Position numbers and translations under genes: made by a program. Under the pieces are notes generated by a model. That model ran no database searches. It was given only the letters and a program-made list of their open reading frames with translations, and was not told where the DNA came from. Of a stretch of 64,000 nucleotides of DNA, positions 1 to 9,437 are shown one piece after another. Source of the stretch: Thalassomonas actiniarum (lineage in GTDB: Bacteria; Pseudomonadota; Gammaproteobacteria; Enterobacterales; Alteromonadaceae); assembly GCF_000948975.2 (NCBI RefSeq), contig NZ_CP059735.1, positions 744,001-808,000 of the forward strand. The letters run 5' to 3'. Position 1 is the first letter of the stretch, and each line of letters opens with the position of its first letter.

Positions 1-290
1 AGGCTCAGGGGATCGGAATGCCAGCGGTCTTCATCAAAAGGTACGGTATCACTGTGTCCCGCCAATAATAACCCGCCTTCGCCGCTGCCGAGTCTGGCCA
101 GCATATTATATTTATTATTGCTATGGGGCACTGGCTGTATCTGAATACTAAACCCCAGCTGTTCAAACCAGGTAGCAAGTAATTGGATAATATCAAGATT
201 TCCCTGATCCCAGCTGCTTTGTGTCGAGCTGATGGAAGGGCTGGCGATCAGTTGTTTCAGAGAGTCGGTAAAATCAGGTAAATTTTTCAT
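1..290 (-). CDS. argE: Acetylornithine deacetylase, N-terminal part (runs off window start)
   Basis: N-terminal 96 residues of ArgE, a zinc M20-family enzyme that removes acetate from N-acetylornithine to give ornithine. Reading the minus strand from the ATG at 288-290 gives MKNLPDFTDSLKQLIASPSI and then, near residues 78-84, GHSDTVP. This is the M20 metal-binding motif (His79 and Asp81), matching E. coli ArgE. The gene is divergent from argC, the classical gammaproteobacterial argE/argCBH arrangement, and two ArgR-box-like sites lie between them. The linear acetyl cycle (ArgE rather than ArgJ) fits the N-acetylglutamate synthase domain fused to argH downstream. The 3' end lies outside the window. 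Confidence 0.93.
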   Translation of the reverse strand, partial: MKNLPDFTDSLKQLIASPSISSTQSSWDQGNLDIIQLLATWFEQLGFSIQIQPVPHSNNKYNMLARLGSGEGGLLLAGHSDTVPFDEDRWHSDPLS

Positions 291-311
291 AATATATTTA
301 TGCTGAAAAGT

Positions 312-325
312 TGCATATCTAGTCA
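312..325. promoter_or_regulatory. Possible ARG box (ArgR operator), argE-proximal
   Basis: TGCATATCTAGTCA matches the E. coli ARG-box core TGAATWWWWATTCA at 11 of 14 positions. It lies 22 bp upstream of the argE start in the argE/argC divergent region, where ArgR commonly binds in gammaproteobacteria. Binding is inferred, not shown. Confidence 0.45.
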
Positions 326-521
326 TTGGGTGTTAGATTCTCCCTACAGTGTAAATAACCTTGCCAGATAAGGCTACGGAAATATAAAAATGTCTACAAC
401 TATACGACGATAAAGCTTTTGTGATTTGTATGAACCAGATTGAAACCGGGTTTATACCGGGTTTTATTTTAGGTTTTGTATTTTATATAAACAGAATTGT
501 TGATCGAGTGTTATTTTTAGT

Positions 522-535
522 TGCATAGAATTGCA
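522..535. promoter_or_regulatory. Possible ARG box (ArgR operator), argC-proximal
   Basis: TGCATAGAATTGCA is a near-palindrome with TGCAT/TTGCA arms and an AT-rich centre, similar to ARG boxes. It ends 17 bp before the argC start, where bound ArgR would block transcription or initiation of argCBFGH. Two sites in one divergent region fit ArgR hexamer binding. Confidence 0.4.
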
Positions 536-552
536 TTTTTTTCGGAGTGAAT

Positions 553-1656
553 ATGAAGGTTGCGGTTATTGGTGCCAGTGGTTATGTCGGCGCCGAGTTA
601 ATTGGCTTGCTTTGCCAACACGATAATATTTCCATCCAGCATTTGCTGGTTTCAGAGAACAGTGCTTCCTCTGGGAAAACTTTCGCCGCCTTGCATGGTC
701 GGTGGCAGGGGATCTGTGATTTACCCCTGCAGTCTTTTTCTCAAACCTGGTTTGATACTGTTATATCAGATAAGCAGCATAAAGATGCAGAGCATGCCCT
801 GGACGCGGTGTTCTTTGCTACTCCCCATGAATTCAGTGCCTTATGGGCCGGTGCTTTTGTTGAGGCCGGCATTAAGGTGTTTGATCTCTCCGGCGGCTTC
901 CGTTTAAAGGAGCTGGCGGATTATCCCCAATATTATGGTTTCGAACACCAGGACATCAATACCCTGAGTTTGGCCCATTACGGGCTGGCGGAATGGCAGC
1001 ATGAGCAGATTGCCGGTGCCGATCTGGTGGCGGTACCCGGTTGTTATCCCACTGCCAGCCTGCTGGCATTAAAACCCGTGATAACAAATGCACTTCAGCT
1101 GGAAAACTCCCTGGTGGTGGTCAACGGCATCAGCGGCGTGAGCGGGGCCGGCAGAACCGCCTCACTAGCGAGTAATTTTAATGAAGTCAGCCTGATGCCC
1201 TACAATATTTTGCAGCACAGGCATCAGCCGGAAATCAGCCAGGAAGCCGGTGTTGAGGTGATTTTTAATCCTCACCTGGCTCCCTATAAGCGTGGCCTGC
1301 TTGCTACCGTGACGTTGCAGTTAAAATCCGGGGTGACCGGGGGGCAGGTGAATGCCGCTTTTAATAATGCCTACCAGGATAAAGCCTTAGTCAGATTGCT
1401 TGATGCCTGGCCAAAAATCGATAATGTCGCCCATACGCCTTTTGCCGATCTTCACTGGCAATACGATGAAGACAAACAGGTGCTGGTAGTCGCCTGCGCC
1501 ATAGACAACCTGCTTAAAGGGGCGGCGGCCCAGGCACTGCAGTGCGCCAATATCGCCATGGGCTTACCGGATCATTATGGCTTGTTGCCGCAAATATCAA
1601 GCGGGCCGGGCGATGATTACAGCCTGGTCTCTCATGCGCCAAGCACAAAGGTATAG
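553..1656 (+). CDS. argC: N-acetyl-gamma-glutamyl-phosphate reductase
   Basis: Third step of arginine synthesis: NADPH-dependent reduction of N-acetylglutamyl phosphate to the semialdehyde, in the cytoplasm. The N-terminus has the dinucleotide-binding pattern VAVIGASGYVGAELIGLL. The catalytic cysteine sits in AVPGCYPTAS (Cys164). The 367-residue length is somewhat above the usual ~334 for E. coli ArgC. I chose ATG 553 over the in-frame GTG at 547 because GGAG at 544-547 is spaced 5 nt before it. First gene of a tight operon; argB begins 10 bp after the stop. Confidence 0.96.
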   Translation: MKVAVIGASGYVGAELIGLLCQHDNISIQHLLVSENSASSGKTFAALHGRWQGICDLPLQSFSQTWFDTVISDKQHKDAEHALDAVFFATPHEFSALWAGAFVEAGIKVFDLSGGFRLKELADYPQYYGFEHQDINTLSLAHYGLAEWQHEQIAGADLVAVPGCYPTASLLALKPVITNALQLENSLVVVNGISGVSGAGRTASLASNFNEVSLMPYNILQHRHQPEISQEAGVEVIFNPHLAPYKRGLLATVTLQLKSGVTGGQVNAAFNNAYQDKALVRLLDAWPKIDNVAHTPFADLHWQYDEDKQVLVVACAIDNLLKGAAAQALQCANIAMGLPDHYGLLPQISSGPGDDYSLVSHAPSTKV

Positions 1657-1666
1657 GAGACGGGAC

Positions 1667-2461
1667 GTGAACAAGTTAACAACGCTTAATAAAAAGCCGC
1701 TGGTGATCAAAATTGGCGGCGCTATCTTAAACCAGGCCAGTGCATTACAGGCGCTGCTTAAGGTTATCAGTCAGCTTAAAGATCAGGCGGTGGTACTGGT
1801 GCATGGCGGCGGCTGTGTCGTGGATGAGATGCTTGAGCAATCGGGTTTTACCACAGAGAAAAAAAACGGCTTGCGCATTACCCCCAAGGCCCAGATCCCG
1901 GTGATCAGCGGGGCGCTGGCGGGTCACGTCAACAAGTCTATTGTGGCAAGTGCAGCCAAACTCAATATCCCGGCGGTGGGCTTGTCTTTGTGTGATGGCG
2001 ATATGGTGGCCTGCCAGTTGGCGGACGGTGAGCTGGGCTCGGTAGGTAAGCCAAGTCCCAACAGCAGTAAACTGCTCGATAGCTTAGTTTCCGGTCATTT
2101 CCTGCCGGTGATTGCCTCTATTGGTGCACTCGATAACGGCGAGCTGGTCAATGTCAATGCCGATGATGCCGCCGTGGTGATTTGCCAGTTGCTTAATGCC
2201 GAGCTTTTGCTGTTAACGGATGTCAACGGCGTTAAAGATGCACAAAACCATTACCTGGAAACCTTGAATTCCCGCCAGGCCAGCCAGTTGATCCAGCAGG
2301 GGGTTATCGCCGGCGGCATGACTGCTAAAGTGAATGCCGCCCTTAAGGCCGCCAACCAGTTACGACGAAGTATCGCGGTTGCCAGCTGGCAATCGCCCGA
2401 GCAGATTCTTTGTTTGCTCAAGGGCGATGGCATAGGCACCCGCATTCAGCCGGATAGCTAA
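1667..2461 (+). CDS. argB: Acetylglutamate kinase
   Basis: Phosphorylates N-acetylglutamate with ATP, the second step of arginine synthesis. It is an amino-acid-kinase fold protein: the N-terminal LVIKIGGAIL carries the phosphate-binding Lys/Gly loop, followed by VLVHGGGCVVDEML. The late segment VNADDAAVVI binds nucleotide. The 264-residue length is normal for the family (E. coli 258). The start is GTG at 1667, preceded by AGGAGA at 1655-1660. An in-frame extension back to 1577 exists but overlaps argC, carries no family sequence and is rejected. Confidence 0.96.
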   Translation: MNKLTTLNKKPLVIKIGGAILNQASALQALLKVISQLKDQAVVLVHGGGCVVDEMLEQSGFTTEKKNGLRITPKAQIPVISGALAGHVNKSIVASAAKLNIPAVGLSLCDGDMVACQLADGELGSVGKPSPNSSKLLDSLVSGHFLPVIASIGALDNGELVNVNADDAAVVICQLLNAELLLLTDVNGVKDAQNHYLETLNSRQASQLIQQGVIAGGMTAKVNAALKAANQLRRSIAVASWQSPEQILCLLKGDGIGTRIQPDS

Positions 2462-2526
2462 TCCTTAGCTTCCCTCTTTAAAAACAGAATTTTTAGATAC
2501 TTAGTGCCGTCAGGCAGGAATATATT

Positions 2527-3447
2527 ATGTCGTTAAAACACTTTTTAGCCGATGATCAGCTAAACCAGGCTCAGCTGAAATCGCTCATCACCTTAGCCTT
2601 GAAAATGAAACAAAACCCGGCGGATTACCAGAACCTGTTGGCGGGAAAATCCGTGGTGATGTTATTCGAAAAACCTTCCCTGAGAACCCATATCAGTTTT
2701 GATATCGGTATCCAGAAACTCGGTGGTCATGCCTTATATATCGGCCAGCAAAATGGCCAGCTGGGTGAGCGTGAGCGGGTATCGGATGTCGCCAAAAACC
2801 TTGCCTGCTGGTCTGATGCCATAGTGGCACGGGTGTTTAAGCACCAGGTGTTGCAAGAGCTGGCGGCACATGCCGGTAAACCTGTGATCAATGCCTTATG
2901 CGACTTATACCATCCCTGCCAGGCGCTGGCGGACTTTGTCACTCTGACGGAAAACTTTGCCGACCTGTCCCAGGTGAAACTGGCCTATGTCGGCGACGGC
3001 AATAATGTCTCTAATTCTTTGATGTTGATGGCCGCCACTTTAGGGGTTGATTTCACCCTGGTATGCCCGACCGGCTTTGGCCCCCAGGCCGAGATGTTCA
3101 ATAAGGCCAAAGAAATCGCTCAAGCCTCAGGAAGTCAGTTATCGCTTACTGCAAATGTTGAGGCGCTTGGCCGGCAAGATGCCATTTATACCGATACCTG
3201 GGTCTCCATGGGAGATGAAACCAAGGTGGAAGATATCCTGGCAACTTTTGCTGCCTATCAGGTTAACCATGAATTAATGAACAGCGCCGGGGCTAAAGTG
3301 GTGATGCATTGCCAGCCCGCCCATTTGGGCCAGGAGATCACCGCTGAGTTGTTTGACAGCGAATTGTCGGTGGCAACTTCCCAGGCGGAAAACCGTATGT
3401 GGGCGCAAAATGCGGTATTGGCAACCCTGCTGGCGGAGCCGGCATAA
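2527..3447 (+). CDS. argF: Ornithine carbamoyltransferase
   Basis: Transfers the carbamoyl group to ornithine, forming citrulline. The carbamoyl-phosphate loop is present as KPSLRTHISFD (around residues 50-60; the family motif is S-x-R-T). The FxHQ-like segment RVFKHQVLQEL is followed by YHPCQALADF, also a family signature. The C-terminal ornithine-binding motif reads HCQPAHLGQ rather than the common HCLPAHRG; as far as I recall this variant is usual in marine gammaproteobacterial ArgF. At 306 residues it is of normal length. It lies 65 bp downstream of argB in the same operon. Confidence 0.94.
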   Translation: MSLKHFLADDQLNQAQLKSLITLALKMKQNPADYQNLLAGKSVVMLFEKPSLRTHISFDIGIQKLGGHALYIGQQNGQLGERERVSDVAKNLACWSDAIVARVFKHQVLQELAAHAGKPVINALCDLYHPCQALADFVTLTENFADLSQVKLAYVGDGNNVSNSLMLMAATLGVDFTLVCPTGFGPQAEMFNKAKEIAQASGSQLSLTANVEALGRQDAIYTDTWVSMGDETKVEDILATFAAYQVNHELMNSAGAKVVMHCQPAHLGQEITAELFDSELSVATSQAENRMWAQNAVLATLLAEPA

Positions 3448-3528
3448 GCCCGGATTTCAGCATAGACAAGATTTATACGTTTTTATCTGCCTTTTATCAG
3501 GCAAAGTTTCAAGAATTGGGTGAGTAAG

Positions 3529-4770
3529 ATGAGTTTACAAACAGAGCAGAAAATCAAAAAAGTGGTATTGGCATATTCCGGCGGTCTGGATACTTCGGCC
3601 ATTATTCCCTGGTTAAAAGAAAATTATCACGGCTGTGAGGTGGTGGCCTTTTGCGCCGATGTCGGCCAGGGAGAAGAAGAGCTTGAAGGCATAGTGGAAA
3701 AAGCCATTGCTTCCGGCGCCAGCGAGTGTCATGTGGTGGATTTAAAGGAAGAGTTTGTTAAAGACTATATTTATCCGATTGTAAAAACCGGCGCCGTTTA
3801 TGAAGGCCAGTATCTGCTGGGGACCTCCATGGCCCGTCCCGTGATTGCCAAGGCCCATGTCGAAGTGGCATTGAAAGTGGGAGCGGATGCTTTGTGTCAC
3901 GGCTGTACCGGTAAAGGCAATGATCAGGTACGTTTTGAGTCTTGTTTTGCCGCCCTGGCGCCGCAGCTGCAAGTGATTGCCCCGTGGCGGGAGTGGGATA
4001 TGGTCTCCCGTGAAGATCTGCTCTCTTATCTGGCCGAACGTGATATCCCCTGTTCGGCATCGCTGACGAAAATCTATAGCCGGGATGCCAATGCCTGGCA
4101 TATTTCCCACGAAGGCGGCGAGCTCGAAGATCCCTGGTGTGAGCCTTCAAAAGAAGTCTGGACCATGACAGTAGACCCGCTGGAAGCGCCGGATACCCCG
4201 GAAACCGTGATGTTAAGCTTTGATCAGGGACAGCTGGTGGCGGTGGACGGCCAGCAATTGACCCCATATCAGGCGCTGATGTATCTCAATGACAAGGCTG
4301 CCGCCCACGGGGTGGGCCGTATCGATATTGTCGAAAACCGTTTGGTGGGCATGAAATCCCGCGGCTGTTATGAAACCCCGGGTGGCACGGTGTTGATGGC
4401 GGCTTATAAAGGACTGGAAACCCTGATCTTGGATAAAGAATCGTTAAAATTCCGTGAATCTGTGGCGCTGGAATTCTCCCATGTGATCTACGATGGCCGC
4501 TGGTTTACGCCGCTGGCGAAAGCCCAGCTGGCGGCAGCAAACTCACTGGCGGAAAAAGTGACCGGCGATGTCGTGGTCAAGCTCTTTAAGGGGCAGGCGG
4601 TGGTAAGCCAGCGTCGTTCGCCTTACTCCCTTTATTCCGAGGAGTTTGCCACCTTTGGTGCCGATGACGTTTACGATCAAAAACATGCCGAAGGTTTTAT
4701 CCGTTTGTTCAGCTTATCCAGCCGGATAGCGGCGTTACACGAAACTGATGCAAAAGGCGGGGAGAAGTAA
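3529..4770 (+). CDS. argG: Argininosuccinate synthase
   Basis: ATP-dependent condensation of citrulline and aspartate to argininosuccinate. The N-type ATP-pyrophosphatase P-loop is at the N-terminus as [17 protein letters not shown]. The segments [15 protein letters not shown] and [20 protein letters not shown] are hallmark argininosuccinate synthase sequences. At 413 residues the length is normal. ATG 3529 is preferred because GGGTGAG lies just upstream; the in-frame GTG at 3520 is an alternative that adds three residues. The stop is followed directly by the argH start. Confidence 0.96.
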   Translation: MSLQTEQKIKKVVLAYSGGLDTSAIIPWLKENYHGCEVVAFCADVGQGEEELEGIVEKAIASGASECHVVDLKEEFVKDYIYPIVKTGAVYEGQYLLGTSMARPVIAKAHVEVALKVGADALCHGCTGKGNDQVRFESCFAALAPQLQVIAPWREWDMVSREDLLSYLAERDIPCSASLTKIYSRDANAWHISHEGGELEDPWCEPSKEVWTMTVDPLEAPDTPETVMLSFDQGQLVAVDGQQLTPYQALMYLNDKAAAHGVGRIDIVENRLVGMKSRGCYETPGGTVLMAAYKGLETLILDKESLKFRESVALEFSHVIYDGRWFTPLAKAQLAAANSLAEKVTGDVVVKLFKGQAVVSQRRSPYSLYSEEFATFGADDVYDQKHAEGFIRLFSLSSRIAALHETDAKGGEK

Positions 4771-4771
4771 T

Positions 4772-6646
4772 ATGGCCTTATGGGGTGGACGGTTTAAAAC
4801 CGCGAGTAGTGATATTTTCAAGGAATTTAATGATTCACTGCCATTTGATCATTTATTGGTACAACAGGATATTCAGGGCTCTATCGGCTGGTCGAAAGCG
4901 ATACAGCAGGCGGGCGTACTCACGCTGGAAGAGCAGCAGCAGATGGAGCAGGCGCTGCTGGACTTATCCGCTAAAGTTGCCGCCGGCGAAAGCGATATTT
5001 TAACTTCCGGTGCCGAAGACGTTCATAGCTGGGTGGAAGCAGAGCTTACCACACAGCTTGGTGATATCGCCAGAAAACTGCATACCGGCCGTAGCCGTAA
5101 TGACCAGGTGGCTACAGATCTCAGGTTATGGAGCCGTGAACAGGTAGATATCCTGATTGATGCCTTAAATAGCTGCCAGCAGCAGCTATTGACCCTGGCG
5201 GAAAATAACCAGGAGCATATCTTGCCCGGTTATACCCATTTGCAGCGGGCGCAACCTATCCGCTTCGCCCACTGGTGCCTGGCGTATATTGAAATGTTCA
5301 AGCGTGACAGCAGCCGCTTAACGGATGCCCGTAAGCGCATGAACCAGTGTCCGCTCGGCAGCGGCGCACTGGCGGGCACCACCTATGACATCGACCGCTA
5401 TGAACTGGCGCAGTCGCTGGGCTTTGACGGTCCTTGTGTTAACAGTTTGGATGCGGTTTCCGACCGGGACTTCGTGCTGGAGATCTTATTTGCCGCCAGT
5501 GCCAGCATGATGCATTTATCCCGTTTTGCCGAGGATTTGATTTTTTTCAATTCCGGGGAAGCGAACTTTATTACTTTAGGGGATCAGGTCACTTCCGGCT
5601 CATCCCTGATGCCGCAAAAGAAAAACCCCGATGCGCTGGAGCTGATCCGGGGCAAATGCGGCCGGGTTTATGGCGCCTTGCAGGGACTTTTGGTGACCCT
5701 TAAAGGTTTGCCCATGGCCTATAACAAAGATCTGCAGGAAGATAAGGAAGGACTATTTGAAACCGTTGGTCAATGGCATTCCTGCCTGGTGATGGCGGGA
5801 GAAGTGATCAATTCCATCGAGATCAACAGCGCCCGTTGCCAGAAAGCAGCGCGGGAAGGTTATGCCAATGCCACTGAGCTGGCGGATTACCTGGTTGATA
5901 AAGGCGTGCCTTTTAGAACTGCTCATGAAATCTCCGGGCAAGTGGTACTTTATGCCATCAAGCAGCAGGAGCCGATTGAAAGCTTGCGTCTGGATGAACT
6001 CAAACAGTTTTCACCGCTGATTGAGCAGGATGTCTATCCGGTGCTGGAACTTGAGTATCTGGTGGATAAACGTAACATCCTCGGCGGCACAGGCAAGCAA
6101 CCTGTCAGCAATATTATTGCCCAGTACCGCCATAATCTGGGCACTTCGGATTACCTGGTGCGGGATGCGAAACTCACCGACCTGCGCGCCATCAGCAAGC
6201 TGGTGGACTATTGGGCGGCGAAAGAGGAAAATCTGCCGCGGGCGGAAGATGAGCTGATCAAATCTATCCGTGATTTTGCCGTAATTGAAGTCAACGGCCA
6301 GGTATGCGGCTGCGCTGCCTTGTATATCTACAGTACCGGCCTGGCGGAAGTACGCTCACTGGGAGTATCCATCAATTACCAGGGCAAAGGGTATGGTAAG
6401 GCGCTGGTGGAGCATTTGCTGGAGCGGGCGAAAACTCTGGCATTAAGCAAATTGCTGGTATTAACCCGTAAACCGGAATTTTTTGCCCGTTTAGGCTTTG
6501 AGCCGGGTAATAAAGAACATTTACCGGAAAAAGTCATGAAAGACTGCGATTTATGTCACCGTCAGGATAACTGTGATGAAACCGCCTTGTTATATAACTT
6601 AAACAACGGCCATCCTTTGGCTATCCAGGTCACCCAGGTGAATTGA
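4772..6646 (+). CDS. argH: Bifunctional argininosuccinate lyase / N-acetylglutamate synthase, ArgH(A) fusion
   Basis: Two enzymes in one 624-residue chain. Residues 1 to about 455 are argininosuccinate lyase (last step: argininosuccinate to arginine plus fumarate), with the fumarase/lyase signature [12 protein letters not shown] near residue 275. Residues about 456-624 are a GNAT acetyltransferase starting at [11 protein letters not shown], with the acetyl-CoA motif QGKGYGKAL near residue 536. It acts as N-acetylglutamate synthase (first step), so one polypeptide starts and ends the pathway. Such argH(A) fusions are documented in Moritella and other marine gammaproteobacteria. ATG 4772 follows GGAGAAG in the end of argG. 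Last gene of the operon, followed by a terminator. Confidence 0.95.
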   Translation: MALWGGRFKTASSDIFKEFNDSLPFDHLLVQQDIQGSIGWSKAIQQAGVLTLEEQQQMEQALLDLSAKVAAGESDILTSGAEDVHSWVEAELTTQLGDIARKLHTGRSRNDQVATDLRLWSREQVDILIDALNSCQQQLLTLAENNQEHILPGYTHLQRAQPIRFAHWCLAYIEMFKRDSSRLTDARKRMNQCPLGSGALAGTTYDIDRYELAQSLGFDGPCVNSLDAVSDRDFVLEILFAASASMMHLSRFAEDLIFFNSGEANFITLGDQVTSGSSLMPQKKNPDALELIRGKCGRVYGALQGLLVTLKGLPMAYNKDLQEDKEGLFETVGQWHSCLVMAGEVINSIEINSARCQKAAREGYANATELADYLVDKGVPFRTAHEISGQVVLYAIKQQEPIESLRLDELKQFSPLIEQDVYPVLELEYLVDKRNILGGTGKQPVSNIIAQYRHNLGTSDYLVRDAKLTDLRAISKLVDYWAAKEENLPRAEDELIKSIRDFAVIEVNGQVCGCAALYIYSTGLAEVRSLGVSINYQGKGYGKALVEHLLERAKTLALSKLLVLTRKPEFFARLGFEPGNKEHLPEKVMKDCDLCHRQDNCDETALLYNLNNGHPLAIQVTQVN

Positions 6647-6661
6647 TTTTTTGTCCTGTAT

Positions 6662-6704
6662 AAAGGCAGGTACTGTTAACTCAGGTTAACGGCCTGCCTT
6701 TTTA
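6662..6704 (+). terminator. Rho-independent terminator of the arg operon
   Basis: AAAGGCAGG at 6662-6670 pairs with CCTGCCTTT at 6693-6701. An inner GTTAAC/GTTAAC pair extends the stem, and a short T run follows. It lies between the convergent argH and mrcA genes and may serve both strands. Confidence 0.8.
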
Positions 6705-6722
6705 TCTCCGGCGAAAAAGGGC

Positions 6723-9284
6723 TCAGAATAACTCTTCTTCCAGCTCTTCTTCCTCATTGCCGTCGAGGATCTCCCGGCTATTATCCAAAGTAACATATTC
6801 CTGAGGGGCGGTGCCGTTTTCAAAATATTCAAACAAGCTGGTTTTATCGGCTTTGCTGCTCAGTTTACCGGTAGCCTTGTCTATCCTGACGGAAACAACA
6901 TTTTCCGGCGGCAGGAAAGGCTCAACTTCAAGGTCTTCTAATGCCGTATCCATGTAGGTGATCCAGGCGGGTTGGGCCGATTTGGCACCGGCTTCGATGC
7001 CGTAAACCTGGCTTTTATCCAGGTTTTTGTTATAGGCGGTTCTGCCCAGGTTCCTGGTATGATCATCAAAACCTATCCAGGATGTGGTCACCATGCGGCG
7101 GCTGTAGCCGGAGAACCAGGCATCTTTGGATTCGTTGGTAGTCCCGGTTTTACCGGCGATATCACGGCGTTTCAGCTTCTTCGCCCTGAACCCCGTGCCT
7201 TGCCAGCCGGGTTTGGTAGACCAGTCATATCCCCAAATGGCGCTGTTGAGGGCTTCCGTCATCAAAAAGGCATTTTGCTCGCTGATCACCCGCTCGGCTT
7301 GATTCAGGGGAGGAGCCAGGTTATCGGCGGATAAAGAGTCTCGCTCTAACTCGGGATTATCCGATGCTAAAGTTTCATCGCTGGCCTGGGCAGCGGCACT
7401 CAGGCTGTCCATCATGTCACTGGCCTGACAGGGATCGCAGGCCAGTGCCGGGTTGGCCTGAAAGACAATATTGCCAAAGGAATCTTCGATACGGTCGATC
7501 AAATAAGGCTGGATCAGGAAGCCGCCGTTGGCAAAGGTGGCGAAACCGCTGACGACTTCCAGCGGTGTCAACGAGGCCGAGCCCAGCGCCAGGGTTTCAT
7601 TTCTCGGCAGTTCATCCGGTACAAAGCCAAATAAAGAAAGGTGATCGATAATTTTTCCTAAGCCCACTTCTCTAAGCAGGCGCACCGAGATCACGTTTTT
7701 AGACTGGGCCAGCGCCAGGCGGATACGGATCGGGCCGACATAGGTTGGCGGGGAATTTTTCGGGCGCCAGACCACGCCTGAGCTTCTGTCCCACTGGTTA
7801 ATAGGGGCGTCATTGATGATAGAGGCCAAAGTAAAGCCGTTTTCCAGGGCGGCGGAGTAAATAAAAGGTTTAATATTCGAGCCTACCTGACGTTTTGCCT
7901 GGGTAACCCGGTTAAACTGGCTTTGTTTAAAGCTGAAACCGCCGACGGCGGCTTTAATGGCGCCGTCGTCCGGAGAAATGGACACTAACGCGCCGCTCAC
8001 CTGTGGAATTTGGCTTAAGACATAGCTGTTATCCGGTTGTTTGAGCACCCAGATAACATCGCCGTAATTGAGAATCTCTGCGGCGGTTTCCGGCGCCGGT
8101 CCCTGCTTCTGATCGCTGATAAATTCCCGGGCCCAGGAAAGTCCCGGCCAGTCTATAATGGCCTGCTGCTCATCCTTAAGGGTAATGGCGACCGATTGCT
8201 CAGATACTTCGGTCACTATGGCGGGTATTAACGACTGGTAACCTTCGATATTAAGCGCCTGGCTGATTTCTTCCGGCATCAGGGGATTGAGGTATTCGCC
8301 GCTGACGGCATCTTTTTGGTTGTTGCTTTCATTCCTGAGGGAGCGGATCACGCCGCGGTAACCGTGCCTTTGATCATAAGCCATCAGGTTGCCGGTCAGG
8401 GCGTTTTGCGCCGCGCTTTGCAGCTTGGACGGGACTGTGGTGAAGACCTTGTAGCCGCCGGTATAAGCCTGCTCCCTGCCGTAACGCTGCAGCATTTCCT
8501 GATGCGCCATTTCCGCCAGGTAGGGGGCGTTTAATTCGATTTCCGCGCCGTGGCGTTTGCCGGTGATCGGTGCCGCCATCGCCTCCTGATATTGTGCCGG
8601 GCTGATGTAGTTTTTCGCCAACATACGCTGTAATACCACGCTGCGGCGCGCCTTGGCCCGTTTTGGTGAGCGGATAGGGTTTAGCGTGGACGGCGCTTTA
8701 GGCAGTCCTGCCAGTACCGCGATTTGCGCCAGGGTTAATTCCTGCACTTCTTTGCCGTAATATACCTGGGCCGCGGCGCCGAAACCGTAAGATCTGTGGC
8801 CCAGGGGAATTTTGTTCATATAAAGGGCGAGGATTTCATCCTTGGTAAGCAGGTTTTCGATATGGAAAGAAATAAAGATCTCTCTTAATTTGCGCACATA
8901 AGTGACTTCCCGGGTCAGGAAGAAGTTACGGGCCACCTGCATGGTAATGGTACTGCCGCCGCCTTTATTCTGGCCGATGATCTGGCCGATCACCGCCCGG
9001 GTCAGGCCGACGGGATCTATACCGAAGTGCTGGTAAAACCTGTCGTCTTCCGTGGCCAATATTGCGTCGATCAGTTGCTGCGGCATCTGCTCCAGCGCCA
9101 GCGGGATACGCTTTTTCTCGCCAAACTGGGACATGAGTTTACCGTCGTTGCTGTAGATCTGCATCGGGGTTTGCCATTGCAGGTTCTTTAAAGATTCGAC
9201 ACTGGGCAGATCGTCACGCATAGTTAAATATAAGGTAATCAAAGCTATTGCCCCCAGCAAGGCTAATAGCAGGCCAAATTTCAT
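6723..9284 (-). CDS. mrcA: Penicillin-binding protein 1A (bifunctional glycosyltransferase/transpeptidase)
   Basis: Class A PBP that polymerises and cross-links peptidoglycan in the periplasm, anchored by an N-terminal helix (FGLLLALLGAIALITLYL). GT51 motifs: EDDRFYQHFGIDPVGL, GGGSTITMQVARNFFL and KIPLGHRSYGFGAAAQVYYG. Transpeptidase motifs: SNIK (serine nucleophile), SKN and KTGTTNE. The C-terminus is acidic (DGNEEEELEEELF). Start is uncertain: ATG 9284 gives MKFGLLL, as in E. coli MKF; in-frame GTG 9305 and TTG 9320 are alternatives and none has a clear ribosome site. It is divergent from pilM, the usual ponA/mrcA-pilM arrangement in proteobacteria. Confidence 0.95.
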   Translation of the reverse strand: MKFGLLLALLGAIALITLYLTMRDDLPSVESLKNLQWQTPMQIYSNDGKLMSQFGEKKRIPLALEQMPQQLIDAILATEDDRFYQHFGIDPVGLTRAVIGQIIGQNKGGGSTITMQVARNFFLTREVTYVRKLREIFISFHIENLLTKDEILALYMNKIPLGHRSYGFGAAAQVYYGKEVQELTLAQIAVLAGLPKAPSTLNPIRSPKRAKARRSVVLQRMLAKNYISPAQYQEAMAAPITGKRHGAEIELNAPYLAEMAHQEMLQRYGREQAYTGGYKVFTTVPSKLQSAAQNALTGNLMAYDQRHGYRGVIRSLRNESNNQKDAVSGEYLNPLMPEEISQALNIEGYQSLIPAIVTEVSEQSVAITLKDEQQAIIDWPGLSWAREFISDQKQGPAPETAAEILNYGDVIWVLKQPDNSYVLSQIPQVSGALVSISPDDGAIKAAVGGFSFKQSQFNRVTQAKRQVGSNIKPFIYSAALENGFTLASIINDAPINQWDRSSGVVWRPKNSPPTYVGPIRIRLALAQSKNVISVRLLREVGLGKIIDHLSLFGFVPDELPRNETLALGSASLTPLEVVSGFATFANGGFLIQPYLIDRIEDSFGNIVFQANPALACDPCQASDMMDSLSAAAQASDETLASDNPELERDSLSADNLAPPLNQAERVISEQNAFLMTEALNSAIWGYDWSTKPGWQGTGFRAKKLKRRDIAGKTGTTNESKDAWFSGYSRRMVTTSWIGFDDHTRNLGRTAYNKNLDKSQVYGIEAGAKSAQPAWITYMDTALEDLEVEPFLPPENVVSVRIDKATGKLSSKADKTSLFEYFENGTAPQEYVTLDNSREILDGNEEEELEEELF

Positions 9285-9437
9285 CACTTTTTTAAAAGTA
9301 AGCACAATACAGACGCCCAAGTTTTCGCAGCAAAATATTCATGGCTACTAGTATATCGTGTAAAACCATGTAATAAATGTATTTATGACTATATTGTGTC
9401 TAATATGAGTATAAAAATAATATTTTAGTAGGACACT

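Noticed and set aside
5-196. 63-codon minus-strand ORF at the window start
   Set aside because: It is out of frame with the real argE reading, which starts at 290 and shows the GHSDTVP metal motif.
3758-4267. 169-codon minus-strand ORF
   Set aside because: Shadow of argG; Pro/Arg-rich as expected for an antisense frame.
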